Positions 26,610 to 36,194 of a stretch of DNA of 64,000 bases are shown here, in pieces (within the stretch, counting starts at the first letter, position 1; each line of letters starts with the position of its first letter). Source of the stretch: Nitriliruptoraceae bacterium. Lineage in GTDB: Bacteria; Actinomycetota; Nitriliruptoria; Nitriliruptorales; Nitriliruptoraceae. The notes beneath the pieces were generated by a model. The model saw only the letters and a list, made by a program, of their open reading frames with translations, was not told the origin of the DNA and searched no databases. The stretch is taken from NCBI GenBank assembly GCA_020832455.1, contig JAFIEQ010000002.1, forward strand, positions 1 through 64,000. The letters are read 5' to 3'. Position numbers and translations under genes: made by a program.

Positions 26610-28544
26610 TCACCGGGGGGCGCGTCGGGCCTGCTCGGCCGCCTGCAGGTGCTCGTGCACGGTGCGTGCCAGCGTAGAGGACACCCCCGGCACGCCGGCC
26701 AGGTCCTCGACGCTGGCCCGGCGCAACGCGGCGAGCGAGCCGAACCGGGTCAGCAGTGCCTGACGTCGGGTCGGCCCGATGCCGGGCACGTCGTCCAGCG
26801 CCGAGTGCTGCACGTCCGCACGCCGACGGGTGCGCTGGTAGGAGACCGCGAAGCGGTGGGCCTCGTCCCGGACGCGCTGGACGAGGAACAGCGCCTCGCT
26901 GCCCCGGGGCAGGACGACCGGCCGACGTTCCCCGGGCTTCCACAGCTCCTCGAACCGCTTGGCGAGCCCGACGAAGGCGACATCGTCCGTGGGCAGGTCC
27001 GCGACGCCCTCCAGCGCCGCGTTCAACTGCCCCACGCCCCCGTCGATGATGACCAGGTTCGGGGGGTAGGCGAAGCGGGCCTCGCCGTCCGCCTCGCGTT
27101 CCGCGATCGGGCGGGCCCGTTCCTCGGCCAGCCGCGTGAAGCGACGCCGCAGGACCTCGCGCATGGCCGCGTAGTCGTCGTTGGTGTCGACGCTGAGCTT
27201 GAACCGCCGGTAGTCGCGCTTGCGCGGCAGGCCGTCCTCGAACACCACCATCGAGCCGACCACCCCGGTGCCGCCGAGGTGCGAGATGTCGTAGCACTCG
27301 ATGCGCAGCAGCGCCTCGTCCAGATCCAGGGCCTCCTGGAGCTCCTTGAGCGCCCGGGTCCGGCTGTCGAAGTCGCTCGCGCGTTTCAGGCGGGTGCGCT
27401 GGAAGGACTCGGCCGCGTTCTGTTCCACCGTGGCGAGGAAGTGTCGCTTGGCGCCGCGCTGGGGCACCCGGAACTGCACGTGCTGGATCGGGCGGCCCCG
27501 CTCCCCCGACCGCGAGGACCGGCGCTGCTCGGCGAGCAGCAGCGACAGCGCCTCGTGATCGTCCGGCAGCTCCGGGACCAGGACGACCGGCGGCACCTCG
27601 TCGTCGCGTTCGGCGTACAGCTGCAACACGAACGAGGTCAGCAGCGCCGGGGTGGTCAGCGGCTCGACCTTGTCCACCGACCATCCCTTGCGCCCGACGA
27701 GCCGTCCTCGGCGCACGAAGAAGGCCTGGACGGCCGCCTCGAGCTCGTCCTCGTGGACGGCGATCGCGTCGAAGTCCTCCTCGTGCTCCGCGACGACCTG
27801 CTGCTTCTCCATCGCCCGCTGCGCTGCGAACAGCTGATCGCGCAACCGCGCCGCCGCCTCGAAGTTCAGTTCGCTCGCCGCGCCCGCCATGTCCGCTTCC
27901 AGGCGGGCCACCACGGGTTCGGTGTCACCGTCGAGGAAGGCCGCCAGACCATCGACCAGCGCACGGTGCTCCTCGGGTGTCACCTCGCCGGTGCAGGGCG
28001 CCGCGCAACGATCGATGTGGAACAGCAGGCAGGGTCGGCCGGTCCGTGCCGCCCGGTCGTAGACGCCCTGGGAACAGGTGCGGACCGGGAACACCCGCTG
28101 GAGCAGGTCGAGCGTCTCGCGGATGGCGTAGGCGTGGGCGTAGGGCCCGAACCGTCGGTCTCCCTTGGCCACGTCCGTGCGGGACACCCGCGCCCGCGGG
28201 ACCGGCTCCGAGGTGGTCAGCACCAGGTACGGGTAGGACTTGTCGTCGCGGTAGCGCACGTTGTAGCGCGGACGGTGGCGTTGGATGAGCGTGTACTCGA
28301 GGTGCAACGCCTCCACCTCGGAGTCGACCACGATCCACTCGACCGCACGTGCCGCCTCCAGCATCGCCCGCGTCCGCGGCGCGATGCCGGCGAACCCCTG
28401 GAAGTAGTTCGCCAGGCGCGAGCGCAGGCTCTTCGCCTTGCCCACGTAGACGACCCGTCCGTCCCGGTCACGGAACAGGTAGCACCCCGGGGACTCGGGG
28501 ATCGAGCCCGGTTCGGGTCGGAAGCTCGCGGCGGGGTTGCGCAT
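26610..28544 (-). CDS. uvrC: Excinuclease ABC subunit C
   Basis: Makes both incisions in nucleotide excision repair. The protein is 644 residues. The N-terminal GIY-YIG nuclease has GCYLFRDRDGRVVYVGKA. The UVR motif that binds UvrB is LNFEAAARLRDQLF near 205. The RNase H-like second nuclease includes YDISHLGGTGVVGSMVVF, and a C-terminal helix-hairpin-helix pair has DVPGIGPTRRQALL and LAGVPGVS. The ATG is at 28544. The window also holds uvrA and uvrB, a complete excision set. Confidence 0.95.
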   Translation of the reverse strand: MRNPAASFRPEPGSIPESPGCYLFRDRDGRVVYVGKAKSLRSRLANYFQGFAGIAPRTRAMLEAARAVEWIVVDSEVEALHLEYTLIQRHRPRYNVRYRDDKSYPYLVLTTSEPVPRARVSRTDVAKGDRRFGPYAHAYAIRETLDLLQRVFPVRTCSQGVYDRAARTGRPCLLFHIDRCAAPCTGEVTPEEHRALVDGLAAFLDGDTEPVVARLEADMAGAASELNFEAAARLRDQLFAAQRAMEKQQVVAEHEEDFDAIAVHEDELEAAVQAFFVRRGRLVGRKGWSVDKVEPLTTPALLTSFVLQLYAERDDEVPPVVLVPELPDDHEALSLLLAEQRRSSRSGERGRPIQHVQFRVPQRGAKRHFLATVEQNAAESFQRTRLKRASDFDSRTRALKELQEALDLDEALLRIECYDISHLGGTGVVGSMVVFEDGLPRKRDYRRFKLSVDTNDDYAAMREVLRRRFTRLAEERARPIAEREADGEARFAYPPNLVIIDGGVGQLNAALEGVADLPTDDVAFVGLAKRFEELWKPGERRPVVLPRGSEALFLVQRVRDEAHRFAVSYQRTRRRADVQHSALDDVPGIGPTRRQALLTRFGSLAALRRASVEDLAGVPGVSSTLARTVHEHLQAAEQARRAPR

Positions 28545-28633
28545 CGACCCGAGCGTACTTGCTCCCCCTAGGCTCCCCTCCTGGTCGAACTGGGGTCCAG
28601 GCAGTGCATCGTCCGGTGTGGGAAGGGTTCGAC

Positions 28634-29731
28634 GTGACCTCGTTCGCGCAATCGACCGCCGTCTGCGGCGACGACGAGGGTCTCGCCTCCAACTGGCTGT
28701 GTGAACTGGTCCTGGAGCAGACCGGCAACGAGCTGCTCGCCCGGGTGAGCGGATTCGGTACCACGCTGATCCGGGTCGTGATCATCCTCGTGGTCGCCTT
28801 CCTGGTCAGCCGCCTGCTGCGCCGGTTGGTGACGCGTTTCGCGGACCGCATGGAGGGGCGGATCGAGGATCGACTCGGGAAGCTGGAGGACAGTCAGAAG
28901 TTCCGCATCCGGCGGTTCCAGCGGCTGCAGGCCATCGTCGGGGTCCTGCGCGGTGCGATCGCGGTGCTGGTCTGGCTGACCGCGTTGCTCATGGTCGTCT
29001 CGACGCTGGGCTTCCCGCTGCAGCCGTTGCTCGCCGGCGCCGGTCTGGCCGGCATCGTGCTCGGCTTCGGGGCGCAGCAGCTCGTGCGGGACATCCTCGC
29101 GGGCATCGCCATGCTGATCGAGGACCAGTACGGCGTGGGCGACTGGATCGAGGTCGACGGCAAGTTCGGCCTCGTGGAACGGGTGGGGCTCCGGACCTCC
29201 AGCTTCCGGGACATCGACGGGGTGCTCCACCACGTGCTCAACGGCTACATCCAGCGCGTCGGGAACCTGTCACAGGAGTGGGCGCGCGCCACCTTCGACG
29301 TCCCCGTGTCCTTGGATGCCGACCTGCTCGCCGCCAAGCAGGTCATCTACGACGTCGCCAACGAGCTCGCCGCGGATCCGGTCTGGGGTCCGGACATCAT
29401 CTCCGCACCGGAGATCTGGGGCGTGCAGGAGTTCGGGCCCGAGGGCATCAAGGTCCGGCTGGTGATCCCGACCAAGCCGATGGTGAACTTCGATGTCACC
29501 CGGCAGTTGCGTGAGCGCATGAAGCTCGCCTTCGACGCCCACGGCATCCGCATGCCGGCCCAGCAGGTCGACCTCGGTGGGATGCGCACGGGCTTCCCGG
29601 TGGCCACCGCCCCCGTCCACGAACGCGGCCGGTACGAGGCCGACCCGCAGGCCGTGGCCGACGGCACCTCACCCCGCGACATGACCGACGAACTGCGCAT
29701 CCAGCGAGGTGGGCAGGCCCGGCCGGACTGA
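28634..29731 (+). CDS. Small-conductance mechanosensitive channel (MscS family)
   Basis: Membrane channel of 365 residues that opens under osmotic downshock. A short extracellular N-terminus with three cysteines precedes the first helix (about 45-65). Two more helices follow near 105-125 and 127-150, the last being the pore-lining segment (AGAGLAGIVLGFGAQQLVRDILAG). The beta domain DQYGVGDWIEVDG and the cytoplasmic vestibule domain complete the fold. GTG 28634 has GGAAGG 7 nt upstream. The gene faces uvrC head-to-head and converges on uvrA. Confidence 0.9.
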   Translation: MTSFAQSTAVCGDDEGLASNWLCELVLEQTGNELLARVSGFGTTLIRVVIILVVAFLVSRLLRRLVTRFADRMEGRIEDRLGKLEDSQKFRIRRFQRLQAIVGVLRGAIAVLVWLTALLMVVSTLGFPLQPLLAGAGLAGIVLGFGAQQLVRDILAGIAMLIEDQYGVGDWIEVDGKFGLVERVGLRTSSFRDIDGVLHHVLNGYIQRVGNLSQEWARATFDVPVSLDADLLAAKQVIYDVANELAADPVWGPDIISAPEIWGVQEFGPEGIKVRLVIPTKPMVNFDVTRQLRERMKLAFDAHGIRMPAQQVDLGGMRTGFPVATAPVHERGRYEADPQAVADGTSPRDMTDELRIQRGGQARPD

Positions 29732-29775
29732 GGCGACACCGGTGATCCACGGCGTGCGCCGGGTGCAGCTACGCC

Positions 29776-32673
29776 TCAACGGTTCGGGATCAGCTCGCGC
29801 AGGAACTTGCCCGTGTAGCTCGCGGCGGCGCCGGCGATGTCCTCCGGGGTCCCGGACGCGACGATCGTCCCACCGCCGGTCCCACCCTCCGGACCGAGGT
29901 CGATGAGGTGGTCCGCGGTCTTGATCACGTCGAGGTTGTGCTCGATCACGATGACCGTGTTGCCCTTCTCCACCAACCGGTGCAGCACCTCGAGCAGACG
30001 GCGGATGTCCTCGAAGTGCAGCCCGGTCGTGGGCTCGTCGAGGATGTAGACGGTCTGCCCGGTCGCCCGCTTGCGCAGCTCACTGGCGAGCTTCACCCGC
30101 TGGGCCTCGCCCCCGGACAGGGTGGTCGCCGGCTGGCCGAGACGGACGTAGCCGAGCCCGACGTCGACCAGCGTCTGCAGGTGGGAGGCGATCCGGGGGA
30201 TGTTGGCGAAGAACTCGAGCGCCTCCTCGATCGGCATCTCCAGCACCTCGGAGATGGTCTTGCCCTTGTAGTGGACCTCGAGCGTCTCCCGGTTGTAGCG
30301 ACGCCCCTTGCAGACCTCGCACGGGACGTAGACGTCGGGCAGGAAGTGCATCTCGATGCGCAGCGTCCCGTCGCCGCGACACGCCTCGCACCGGCCGCCC
30401 TTGACGTTGAACGAGAAGCGACCGGGTTGGTAGCCACGGACCTTGGCCTCGTTGGTGGTCGCGAACAGCGCACGGACGTGGTCGAACAACCCGGTGTAGG
30501 TCGCCGGGTTGGACCGCGGGGTGCGACCGATCGGGGACTGATCGACGATGACGGCCTTGTCGACCACCTCGAGTCCCTCGATGCGCTTGTGTGACCCGGG
30601 GCGCTCGCGCGAGCCGTAGACGTGCCGCATCAGCGCCTTGGAGAGGATGTCGTTGACCAGGGTCGACTTGCCGGACCCGGAGACACCGGTGACGCAGGTG
30701 AAGGTGCCGAGCGGGAAGCTCGCGTCCACATCCCGCAGGTTGTTCGCCGACGCGCCCAGGATCTCGATCGCCCTGCCGTCGCCCGGCCGGCGCTCGCTCG
30801 GGAGCGGGATGCTGCGCTCGCCGGACAGGTACGCACCGGTCAGCGACTTGCGGGTCAACCGGCGCAACTGCTCGACGGATCCGGAGTGCACGATCTCGCC
30901 ACCGTGCTCACCGGCCCCGGGGCCGATGTCGACGACGTGGTCGGCGGCATCGATGGTCGCCTCGTCGTGCTCGACCACGATCAGGGTGTTGCCGAGGTCG
31001 CGCAGCCGGATGAGCGTGTCGATGAGACGCTCGTTGTCGCGCTGGTGCAGCCCGATCGAGGGTTCGTCGAGCACGTAGAGCACCCCGACGAGGCCCGCAC
31101 CGATCTGGGTCGCGAGGCGGATGCGCTGGGCCTCCCCACCCGAGAGCGTGCCCGCCGCCCGGTCCAGGGTCAGGTACTCCAGCCCGACGTCGAGCAGGAA
31201 CCGCAGCCGCGCCCGGATCTCCTTGAGGACCCGCTCACCGATCAGCGCCTCGCGGTCGGTGAGCGCCAGCGACTCGACGAACGCGTCCGCCTCGGCCACC
31301 GACTTCGAGGTCAACGAGGCGATGTCGACCCCGCCGACGGTCACGCCGAGCACCAGCGGCTTGAGGCGGCGACCGTCGCAGGCCGGGCAGGCGACCTCGC
31401 GCATGTACTGCTGGACCTGGTCGCGGACGTGGTCGGACTCGGTCTCCTGGTGGCGTCGCTTCAGCGAGGCGATGACCCCCTCGATGCGCGCCTTGTAGGA
31501 CCGTCGACGCCCGTACCGGTTGGTGTAGGAGACCTGGACGCGCCCCTCGGCGCCGTGCAGGATCGCGTCGCGCGTCCGTTCCGAGAGCTCGCGCCACGGG
31601 GTGTCGGGCTCGTCACCGAAGTGGGTCACCACCGCGCGCAACAGCTGGCGATAGTAGTTCGACTGCGCGCCGGTCCCCCACGGCAGCACGACCCCCTCAT
31701 CGACGGAGAGGTCCTCGTCACCGAGCACGAGTTCCGGGTCGACCGTGAGCTGCGTGCCCAGCCCGGAGCAGGTGTCACAGGCACCGTAGGGCGAGTTGAA
31801 CGAGAAGTTGCGCGGTGCGAGCTGGTCGAACGACAGGCCACAGGACGCGCAGGCCAGGTGCTCGGAGAAGATCAGCTCCTCGGCTTCGGGCTCGGGCTCC
31901 CCGGCCTCACGCGCGGCGTCGATCACCTCACGGGCGGGCAGCACCTCGATCATGGCGACGCCGTCGGCGAGCTGCAGCGCCGTCTCGATCGAGTCCGACA
32001 ACCGCCGGCGCAGGTCCTGCTTCTGCACCAACCGGTCGACCACCACCTCGATGGTGTGCTTGACGTTCTTCTCGAGCTTGGGCACCTCGTCGATGCCGAA
32101 GACCTCGCCGTCGATACGCACCCGGGCGTAGCCGTCCGTCGAGAGCTGCTGGAACATCGCGGCGTGCTCGCCCTTGCGACCGCGCACCACCGGCGCCAGC
32201 ACCTGGAAGCGGGTGCCCGACGGCAGCTCGCCGACCTGGTCGACAATCTGCTCCGCGGTCTGACGCGCGATCGGCTGGCCACAGTTGGGACAGTGCGGTT
32301 GCCCGATGCGCGCGTAGAGCAGACGCAGGTAGTCGTAGATCTCCGTGATGGTGCCCACGGTCGAGCGCGGGTTGCGCGAGGTCGACTTCTGGTCGATGGA
32401 GATCGCCGGGGACAACCCGTCGATGAAGTCCACGTCCGGCTTGTCCATCTGCCCGAGGAACTGTCGGGCGTACGCCGACAGCGACTCCACGTAGCGACGC
32501 TGGCCCTCGGCGTAGATCGTGTCGAACGCCAGGCTGGACTTGCCGGAACCGGACAGGCCCGTGAACACGATCAGGCTGTCGCGCGGCAGGTCGAGGTCGA
32601 CGTCCTTGAGGTTGTGCTCCCGGGCACCGCGCACGGTGATGGTGTCGCGATGGGAGGCGCGGGGTGCGGCCAC
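29776..32673 (-). CDS. uvrA: Excinuclease ABC subunit A
   Basis: Damage-sensing ATPase of excision repair, 965 residues. The first nucleotide site starts with [13 protein letters not shown]; the second has [13 protein letters not shown]. Zinc-binding cysteine pairs are visible in CPNCGQP, CASCG and the [14 protein letters not shown] module, and two ABC signatures ([18 protein letters not shown]) are present. GTG 32673 was chosen for GAGGAAG upstream and family length; longer in-frame readings extend into the promoter region. A LexA-type box and a -10 candidate lie about 185-225 bp upstream, so damage induction is expected. Confidence 0.96.
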   Translation of the reverse strand: MAAPRASHRDTITVRGAREHNLKDVDLDLPRDSLIVFTGLSGSGKSSLAFDTIYAEGQRRYVESLSAYARQFLGQMDKPDVDFIDGLSPAISIDQKSTSRNPRSTVGTITEIYDYLRLLYARIGQPHCPNCGQPIARQTAEQIVDQVGELPSGTRFQVLAPVVRGRKGEHAAMFQQLSTDGYARVRIDGEVFGIDEVPKLEKNVKHTIEVVVDRLVQKQDLRRRLSDSIETALQLADGVAMIEVLPAREVIDAAREAGEPEPEAEELIFSEHLACASCGLSFDQLAPRNFSFNSPYGACDTCSGLGTQLTVDPELVLGDEDLSVDEGVVLPWGTGAQSNYYRQLLRAVVTHFGDEPDTPWRELSERTRDAILHGAEGRVQVSYTNRYGRRRSYKARIEGVIASLKRRHQETESDHVRDQVQQYMREVACPACDGRRLKPLVLGVTVGGVDIASLTSKSVAEADAFVESLALTDREALIGERVLKEIRARLRFLLDVGLEYLTLDRAAGTLSGGEAQRIRLATQIGAGLVGVLYVLDEPSIGLHQRDNERLIDTLIRLRDLGNTLIVVEHDEATIDAADHVVDIGPGAGEHGGEIVHSGSVEQLRRLTRKSLTGAYLSGERSIPLPSERRPGDGRAIEILGASANNLRDVDASFPLGTFTCVTGVSGSGKSTLVNDILSKALMRHVYGSRERPGSHKRIEGLEVVDKAVIVDQSPIGRTPRSNPATYTGLFDHVRALFATTNEAKVRGYQPGRFSFNVKGGRCEACRGDGTLRIEMHFLPDVYVPCEVCKGRRYNRETLEVHYKGKTISEVLEMPIEEALEFFANIPRIASHLQTLVDVGLGYVRLGQPATTLSGGEAQRVKLASELRKRATGQTVYILDEPTTGLHFEDIRRLLEVLHRLVEKGNTVIVIEHNLDVIKTADHLIDLGPEGGTGGGTIVASGTPEDIAGAAASYTGKFLRELIPNR

Positions 32674-33053
32674 AGCAGCTTCCTCGGTGATGGGTTGGAC
32701 GACCCCGGCACACGCATGGTCCGCACACCGCGGGACCATGGCGCCGTCCGGAGGCGACGCAGGGACCCCGCGGCCGGGGCCGCGACGGGATCGACGGGAC
32801 GTGAAACATCCGGAGCGCGTCGGCCGGTGGGATCGCGTCAGCGTATCGATGCCCATCCTAGCCCCGTCCGGCGTCCCGGGTCGAACGTCTGTTCGCACCG
32901 GGGCCGGGGGCGATCCGGACGACATCGGGACCGCCCGCGCCGCGGATGCGAGCAGCGGACGGCCCCCACCGGGCGCCGGTCACCGGTCGGCCCCCGTTAG
33001 GCTCGGGCGGTACCCGGGACGACCCGGGGTCCGATCCCCCGTGAGGAGGTCAC
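32674..33053. promoter_or_regulatory. Divergent gap between uvrA and the D-lactate dehydrogenase gene, with SOS box
   Basis: A 380-bp gap without genes. It holds the LexA-type box at 32881-32896, a uvrA -10 candidate TAGGAT on the minus strand (32855-32860), and TAGGCT at 32998-33003 as a possible -10 on the plus strand for the dehydrogenase. TGAGGAGGTCAC just before 33054 is a strong ribosome binding site. The uvrA leader would be about 180 nt; no small reading frame or riboswitch-like fold stands out in it. Confidence 0.5.
32881..32896. promoter_or_regulatory. LexA-type SOS box upstream of uvrA
   Basis: TCGAACGTCTGTTCGC matches the actinobacterial LexA consensus (TCGAAC, four variable bases, GTTCGA) at all but the final base. 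On the minus strand its edge TTCGAC could serve as the uvrA -35, with TAGGAT 19 bp further as -10, so LexA bound here would block the uvrA promoter. Confidence 0.75.
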
Positions 33054-34067
33054 GTGCGCATCGCCGTGTTCAGCACCAGGCCCTACGACCGTCGCTTCCT
33101 CGACGCGGAGGCGGCGAACCACCCCGAGCTCGAGCTCACCTTCCTCGAGGCGAGACTCGATGCGACCACCGCCAGCCTCGCCGACGGGCACGACGCGGTG
33201 TGCGCCTTCGTCAACGACGACCTCAGTGCCCCGGTGCTGGACGCGCTCGCCGGGTCCGGCGTGCGACTGGTCACGATGCGGTGTGCCGGGTTCAACAACG
33301 TCGACCTCGAGGCAGCACGGCGCAACCACATCACGGTGACCCGCGTGCCCGCCTACTCCCCCTACGCGGTCGCGGAGCACACCGTGGCGCTGATGCTGGC
33401 CGTCGAACGTCGCCTGCACCGGGCCTACAACCGGGTCCGTGAGGGCAACTTCGCCCTGGAGGGCCTGCTCGGCTTCGACCTCCGGAACAAGCGCGTCGGC
33501 ATCATCGGGACCGGGAAGATCGGCCAGATCGTCGCCCGGATCATGCGCGGGTTCGGCTGCTCGCTGCGCGCCTACGACCCGTTCCCCAACGACGAGGTGC
33601 GCGACTACGGCGTGCGCTACGTGGACCTCGACACGATGTTCGCCGAGTGCGACGTGATCACGCTGCACTGCCCGCTCACGCCGGAGACCCACCACCTCAT
33701 CGACGAGGCGGCACTGAACAAGATGAAGCCCGGCGTGATGATCGTGAACACCTCCCGCGGGGCGCTGATCGACACCCGCGCGGCGATCGAGGCGCTCAAG
33801 GACGGCCGGATCGGCAACCTCGCACTGGACGTCTACGAGGAGGAGGGCGACCTGTTCTTCGAGGACCTGTCCGACAAGGTCATCCAGGACGACGTCTTCT
33901 CGCGGCTGCTCACCTTCCCCAACGTGTTCATCACCGCCCACCAGGCGTTCTTCACCGAGGAGGCGCTGACCAACATCGCCCAGACGACCCTCGGCAACGC
34001 GAGCGTCTTCGCCCGCGACGAGCGCTCCGGGAACGAACTGACCCCCGAGGAGATCCGCGGTGCCTGA
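33054..34067 (+). CDS. D-2-hydroxyacid dehydrogenase, fermentative D-lactate dehydrogenase type
   Basis: NAD-dependent dehydrogenase of 337 residues, close to LdhA. The NAD-binding Rossmann motif is [15 protein letters not shown] near 147. Catalytic residues are the Arg in [10 protein letters not shown], the Glu downstream, and the His in [14 protein letters not shown] and [11 protein letters not shown] are typical of D-LDH. GTG 33054 has an excellent GAGGAGGT site. The stop lies 8 nt inside the next gene, a metallo-beta-lactamase-fold hydrolase, so both are made together. Reduction of pyruvate to D-lactate, or the reverse, is the likely reaction. Confidence 0.9.
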   Translation: MRIAVFSTRPYDRRFLDAEAANHPELELTFLEARLDATTASLADGHDAVCAFVNDDLSAPVLDALAGSGVRLVTMRCAGFNNVDLEAARRNHITVTRVPAYSPYAVAEHTVALMLAVERRLHRAYNRVREGNFALEGLLGFDLRNKRVGIIGTGKIGQIVARIMRGFGCSLRAYDPFPNDEVRDYGVRYVDLDTMFAECDVITLHCPLTPETHHLIDEAALNKMKPGVMIVNTSRGALIDTRAAIEALKDGRIGNLALDVYEEEGDLFFEDLSDKVIQDDVFSRLLTFPNVFITAHQAFFTEEALTNIAQTTLGNASVFARDERSGNELTPEEIRGA

Positions 34068-34713
34068 GTACACCGGCCACGTCGAACCGGATGGCGAGTG
34101 GCAGGACCGACGCGACGGCGACGTCCTGATCCGCAAGCTCGCCGTCGAGGAGTTCGACAACAACGTCTACGTGGTCGTCGACACCATCAGCGGCCGCGCG
34201 CTGCTGATCGACGTGGCCGCCCGACCGGAGCGCCTCGCCGATGCGGTGGCCGGCTTCGAGGTCGTCGCCGCGGTCCAGACCCACGGCCACTGGGACCACG
34301 TCCGGGCGTGGGACGGGGTCCGCGACGAGCAGGGCATCGAGGTCTGGGGGCACCAGGCGGATGATCCGCTCTTCCCCCGGCCGGTCGACCGGGCGCTCGC
34401 GGGTGGGGAGCGCATCTCGCTCGGCGGCGTCGAGGTCGAGGTCATCCACCTGCCCGGGCACACCCCGGGTTCGCTGCTCTTCCTCGTCGAGGGCGCCGAG
34501 CGGCCGCACCTGTTCAGCGGGGACACGTTGTTCCCCGGCGGTCACGGACGGACAACATCCGACGAGGACCACGAACTCATCATGGACGGCCTCGAAGAGC
34601 AGATCTTCGGGCGGCTCCCCGATGACACGTGGGTCTACCCGGGCCACGGGGACGACACGACGCTCGGAGCCGAGCGTCCCCATCTCGCGGAGTGGCGCGA
34701 ACGCGGCTGGTGA
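34060..34713 (+). CDS. Metallo-beta-lactamase-fold hydrolase, 3' end replaced by the integrated element
   Basis: Metal hydrolase of 217 residues. The metal motif is THGHWDH near residue 72; [15 protein letters not shown] and the late YPGHGDDTT supply further ligands. Codons up to about 34547 are host DNA; the remainder (34548-34713) lies inside the integrated element and is a diverged replacement of the host tail, which survives downstream at 43263-43445. The replacement keeps the frame and the metal-binding His of YPGHG. It overlaps the D-lactate dehydrogenase gene by 8 nt. A glyoxalase-II-like thioesterase role would fit that neighbour but is inference. Confidence 0.88.
   Translation: MPEYTGHVEPDGEWQDRRDGDVLIRKLAVEEFDNNVYVVVDTISGRALLIDVAARPERLADAVAGFEVVAAVQTHGHWDHVRAWDGVRDEQGIEVWGHQADDPLFPRPVDRALAGGERISLGGVEVEVIHLPGHTPGSLLFLVEGAERPHLFSGDTLFPGGHGRTTSDEDHELIMDGLEEQIFGRLPDDTWVYPGHGDDTTLGAERPHLAEWRERGW
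34531..34547. other. Left attachment site (attL core)
   Basis: TTCCCCGGCGGTCACGG, coding for Phe-Pro-Gly-Gly-His plus one further base in the metallo-hydrolase gene, is repeated exactly at 43263-43279. Sequences to the left are host; those to the right belong to the element but stay homologous to the host gene. A serine integrase needs only a short core, so the true crossover is some dinucleotide within these 17 bp. Confidence 0.8.
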
Positions 34714-34747
34714 GCCGTTGCCCTCCGCACCACCTGGAGGGCAACGC

Positions 34748-35041
34748 ATGAGCGAAGCACAGGAAGTCCACGAACCGGACTCGACGGCCGTCACGATGCT
34801 CGAGCAAGGGCTAGTGACGTTGCTGGCGAACATGCCGTTCGGCGCGAACGCAGCCAACCCCGACCACCCACACGAGACGTTCGCCCGGATGCATGAGGAC
34901 GACCCCGTCTATCTGCTCGGTGGCTTGCAGCGGATCGCGTGGACCGCTGACGCGCTGCGGACCGACTACGACCGGGAGCTCTCGGCATACCACGAGCAGG
35001 AGCGGACGCGGCTGCGGTTGGCCGGAGAGCAGTCGGCATGA
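34748..35041 (+). CDS. Hypothetical element protein (97 aa)
   Basis: First gene inside the left end of the element, 34 bp after the replaced hydrolase tail. ATG 34748 has GGAGGG 6 nt upstream. The 97-residue product is soluble and acidic at first, with a Pro-Asp-His patch in the middle (NPDHPHETF) and a charged helical C-terminus ending YHEQERTRLRLAGEQSA. I do not recognise a family. It overlaps the next gene by ATGA, so the two form an operon that runs toward whiB and stops at the hairpin at 35297-35327. Confidence 0.65.
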   Translation: MSEAQEVHEPDSTAVTMLEQGLVTLLANMPFGANAANPDHPHETFARMHEDDPVYLLGGLQRIAWTADALRTDYDRELSAYHEQERTRLRLAGEQSA

Positions 35042-35280
35042 GCGATACCAACGCACCCGGCCCGCTCACGACGAACCTCGCCGCCGGATCGGTCAGCGCC
35101 GCCCGCGCCGCTGCGCTGACCCACGCACGGCGGGCCGTCGAGCTGCTCGAGGGGATCGAGGCGGGCGAGCCGCTGAAGTTCGCGACCGACGACGACCCGT
35201 CCATCGTGCTCTCTCGAGCCGCCGCGGCGCTGGGCGAGGCCGAAGCGATCGCGTTCGCTCGTGAGCGCCACGCCAGGTAG
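35038..35280 (+). CDS. Hypothetical element protein (80 aa)
   Basis: Small protein (80 residues) translationally coupled to the preceding gene by ATGA. It is Ala-rich and mostly helical, with ARAAALTHARRAVELLEGIEAG followed by a short Asp-rich turn and another helix, ALGEAEAIAFARERHAR. No catalytic motif, membrane segment or DNA-binding fold is visible. Its position opposite the replication genes might suggest a role at the element end, but nothing in the sequence says which. Confidence 0.6.
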   Translation: MSDTNAPGPLTTNLAAGSVSAARAAALTHARRAVELLEGIEAGEPLKFATDDDPSIVLSRAAAALGEAEAIAFARERHAR

Positions 35281-35296
35281 GCGCACCCCGAGCACC

Positions 35297-35327
35297 CGGA
35301 CCCCCGTCACCTGGTGGCGGGGGTCCG
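35297..35327. terminator. Bidirectional terminator between converging element genes
   Basis: A 10-bp perfect inverted repeat (CGGACCCCCG and its complement) with further CACC/GGTG pairing in the loop, placed exactly between the stop codons of the plus-strand gene ending at 35280 and the minus-strand whiB-type gene ending at 35329. No T-run follows on either strand. It probably ends transcription from both sides. Confidence 0.65.
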
Positions 35328-35328
35328 C

Positions 35329-35592
35329 TCATGCAGCCTCGGACGCACGACGTTCACGCTGCAGCTTCTGACGCTGCCCCGGCGACAGGCCGCCCCACAC
35401 ACCGTCGCGGTGCCCCTCCACCAACGCCAGCTCGAGACACGGGACGCGGACCGGGCACCGTTCGCACGTCGCCTTGGCGTCGGCGATCGCTGCCGTCGTG
35501 TCGGCGCCCTTGCCCTCCGGGAACCACGGGTCGTAGTCGGCGGTGGCTTGGCCCCGGCACGCCGCCCGTTCCTGCCACCCGACGTCGCTCAC
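35329..35592 (-). CDS. WhiB-family iron-sulfur transcriptional regulator
   Basis: Regulator of 87 residues. Four cysteines at about 12, 43, 46 and 52 (CERCPVRVPC) bind a [4Fe-4S] cluster, and the G-V-W-G-G turn with a following basic stretch GQRQKLQRERR binds DNA or sigma factor. GTG 35592 overlaps the upstream stop (GTGA); an earlier in-frame GTG would overlap more and lacks a good site. WhiB proteins are known on actinophages, where they can repress host whiB genes. As the last gene of the element's minus-strand operon it may tune host or helper-phage transcription. Confidence 0.9.
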   Translation of the reverse strand: MSDVGWQERAACRGQATADYDPWFPEGKGADTTAAIADAKATCERCPVRVPCLELALVEGHRDGVWGGLSPGQRQKLQRERRASEAA

Positions 35593-35828
35593 GACGCCGC
35601 CGCACGGCGCTCCCACATCCGTGCACGGATCGGGTCGAGCCCGTCCTCGACCGGGCCGCAGTCACGTAGATGGTTCACCAGCGTCGCAACCGTCCCCATG
35701 TCGAACCCCGGGTCCACATCGGCACGCTTCGCGAACGTGACCAACGACCTGGCCATCGACATCGAAGCCGGGTTCGACCGGTACGTGAACCGGCGAGCCA
35801 ACGTCCGGCACCGCTCCTCGTTGGTCAT
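35589..35828 (-). CDS. Hypothetical element protein (79 aa)
   Basis: A 79-residue protein coupled on both sides: its ATG (35828) overlaps the upstream stop and its own stop overlaps the whiB-type start. It begins TNEERCRTLARRFTYRSNP and ends with a basic helix RARMWERRAAAS. The middle, VDPGFDMGTVATLVNHLRD, looks globular. No family recognised. Its tight coupling to WhiB suggests the two are made in equal amounts. Confidence 0.62.
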   Translation of the reverse strand: MTNEERCRTLARRFTYRSNPASMSMARSLVTFAKRADVDPGFDMGTVATLVNHLRDCGPVEDGLDPIRARMWERRAAAS

Positions 35829-36073
35829 CGCGCACCCCCACGGAGAAGCTCGTCCAGCTCCGCATCGGTGACGCCGGCCTCCGCGCCCGGCGCCCCACCG
35901 ATCTGCTCGACCAGGGCGCGCAGCTCGCGGTGCGCCGCCGGGGTCGCGTACGCAGGGATCTCGCCGTCGTCCAGGTGCTTCGCGAGCATGACCGCCTGAG
36001 ACGCGAGCACCTGCGCCTCGGTCCCGAGGCTGGTCGCCTTGATGAGGCGACGTACCGCCGTGGCGATCTTCAC
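35825..36073 (-). CDS. Hypothetical element protein (82 aa)
   Basis: An 82-residue, mostly helical protein: KIATAVRRLIKATS at the start, then a central stretch with Ala and Leu, and an acidic end TDAELDELLRGG. The GTG at 36073 has AAGG about 7 nt upstream and its stop overlaps the next start by 4 nt. A 121-bp gap with a run of six T (36098-36103) separates it from the next gene upstream and may hold a promoter. No family recognised. Confidence 0.6.
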   Translation of the reverse strand: MKIATAVRRLIKATSLGTEAQVLASQAVMLAKHLDDGEIPAYATPAAHRELRALVEQIGGAPGAEAGVTDAELDELLRGGAR

Positions 36074-36194
36074 GATGCACCTTCAGGTCGGGAACGCTTT
36101 TTTCCTGCCGTGGGGACGGTTACCGATGGCGCGGAGTCATGGCCGGATCGGGTGCAGCCCGTGGTCGACCCCCCGCCCACCCTCCGCGCCCGCG

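Noticed and set aside
36074-36194. T6 run at 36098-36103 as a terminator
   Set aside because: No hairpin precedes it on either strand within a useful distance.
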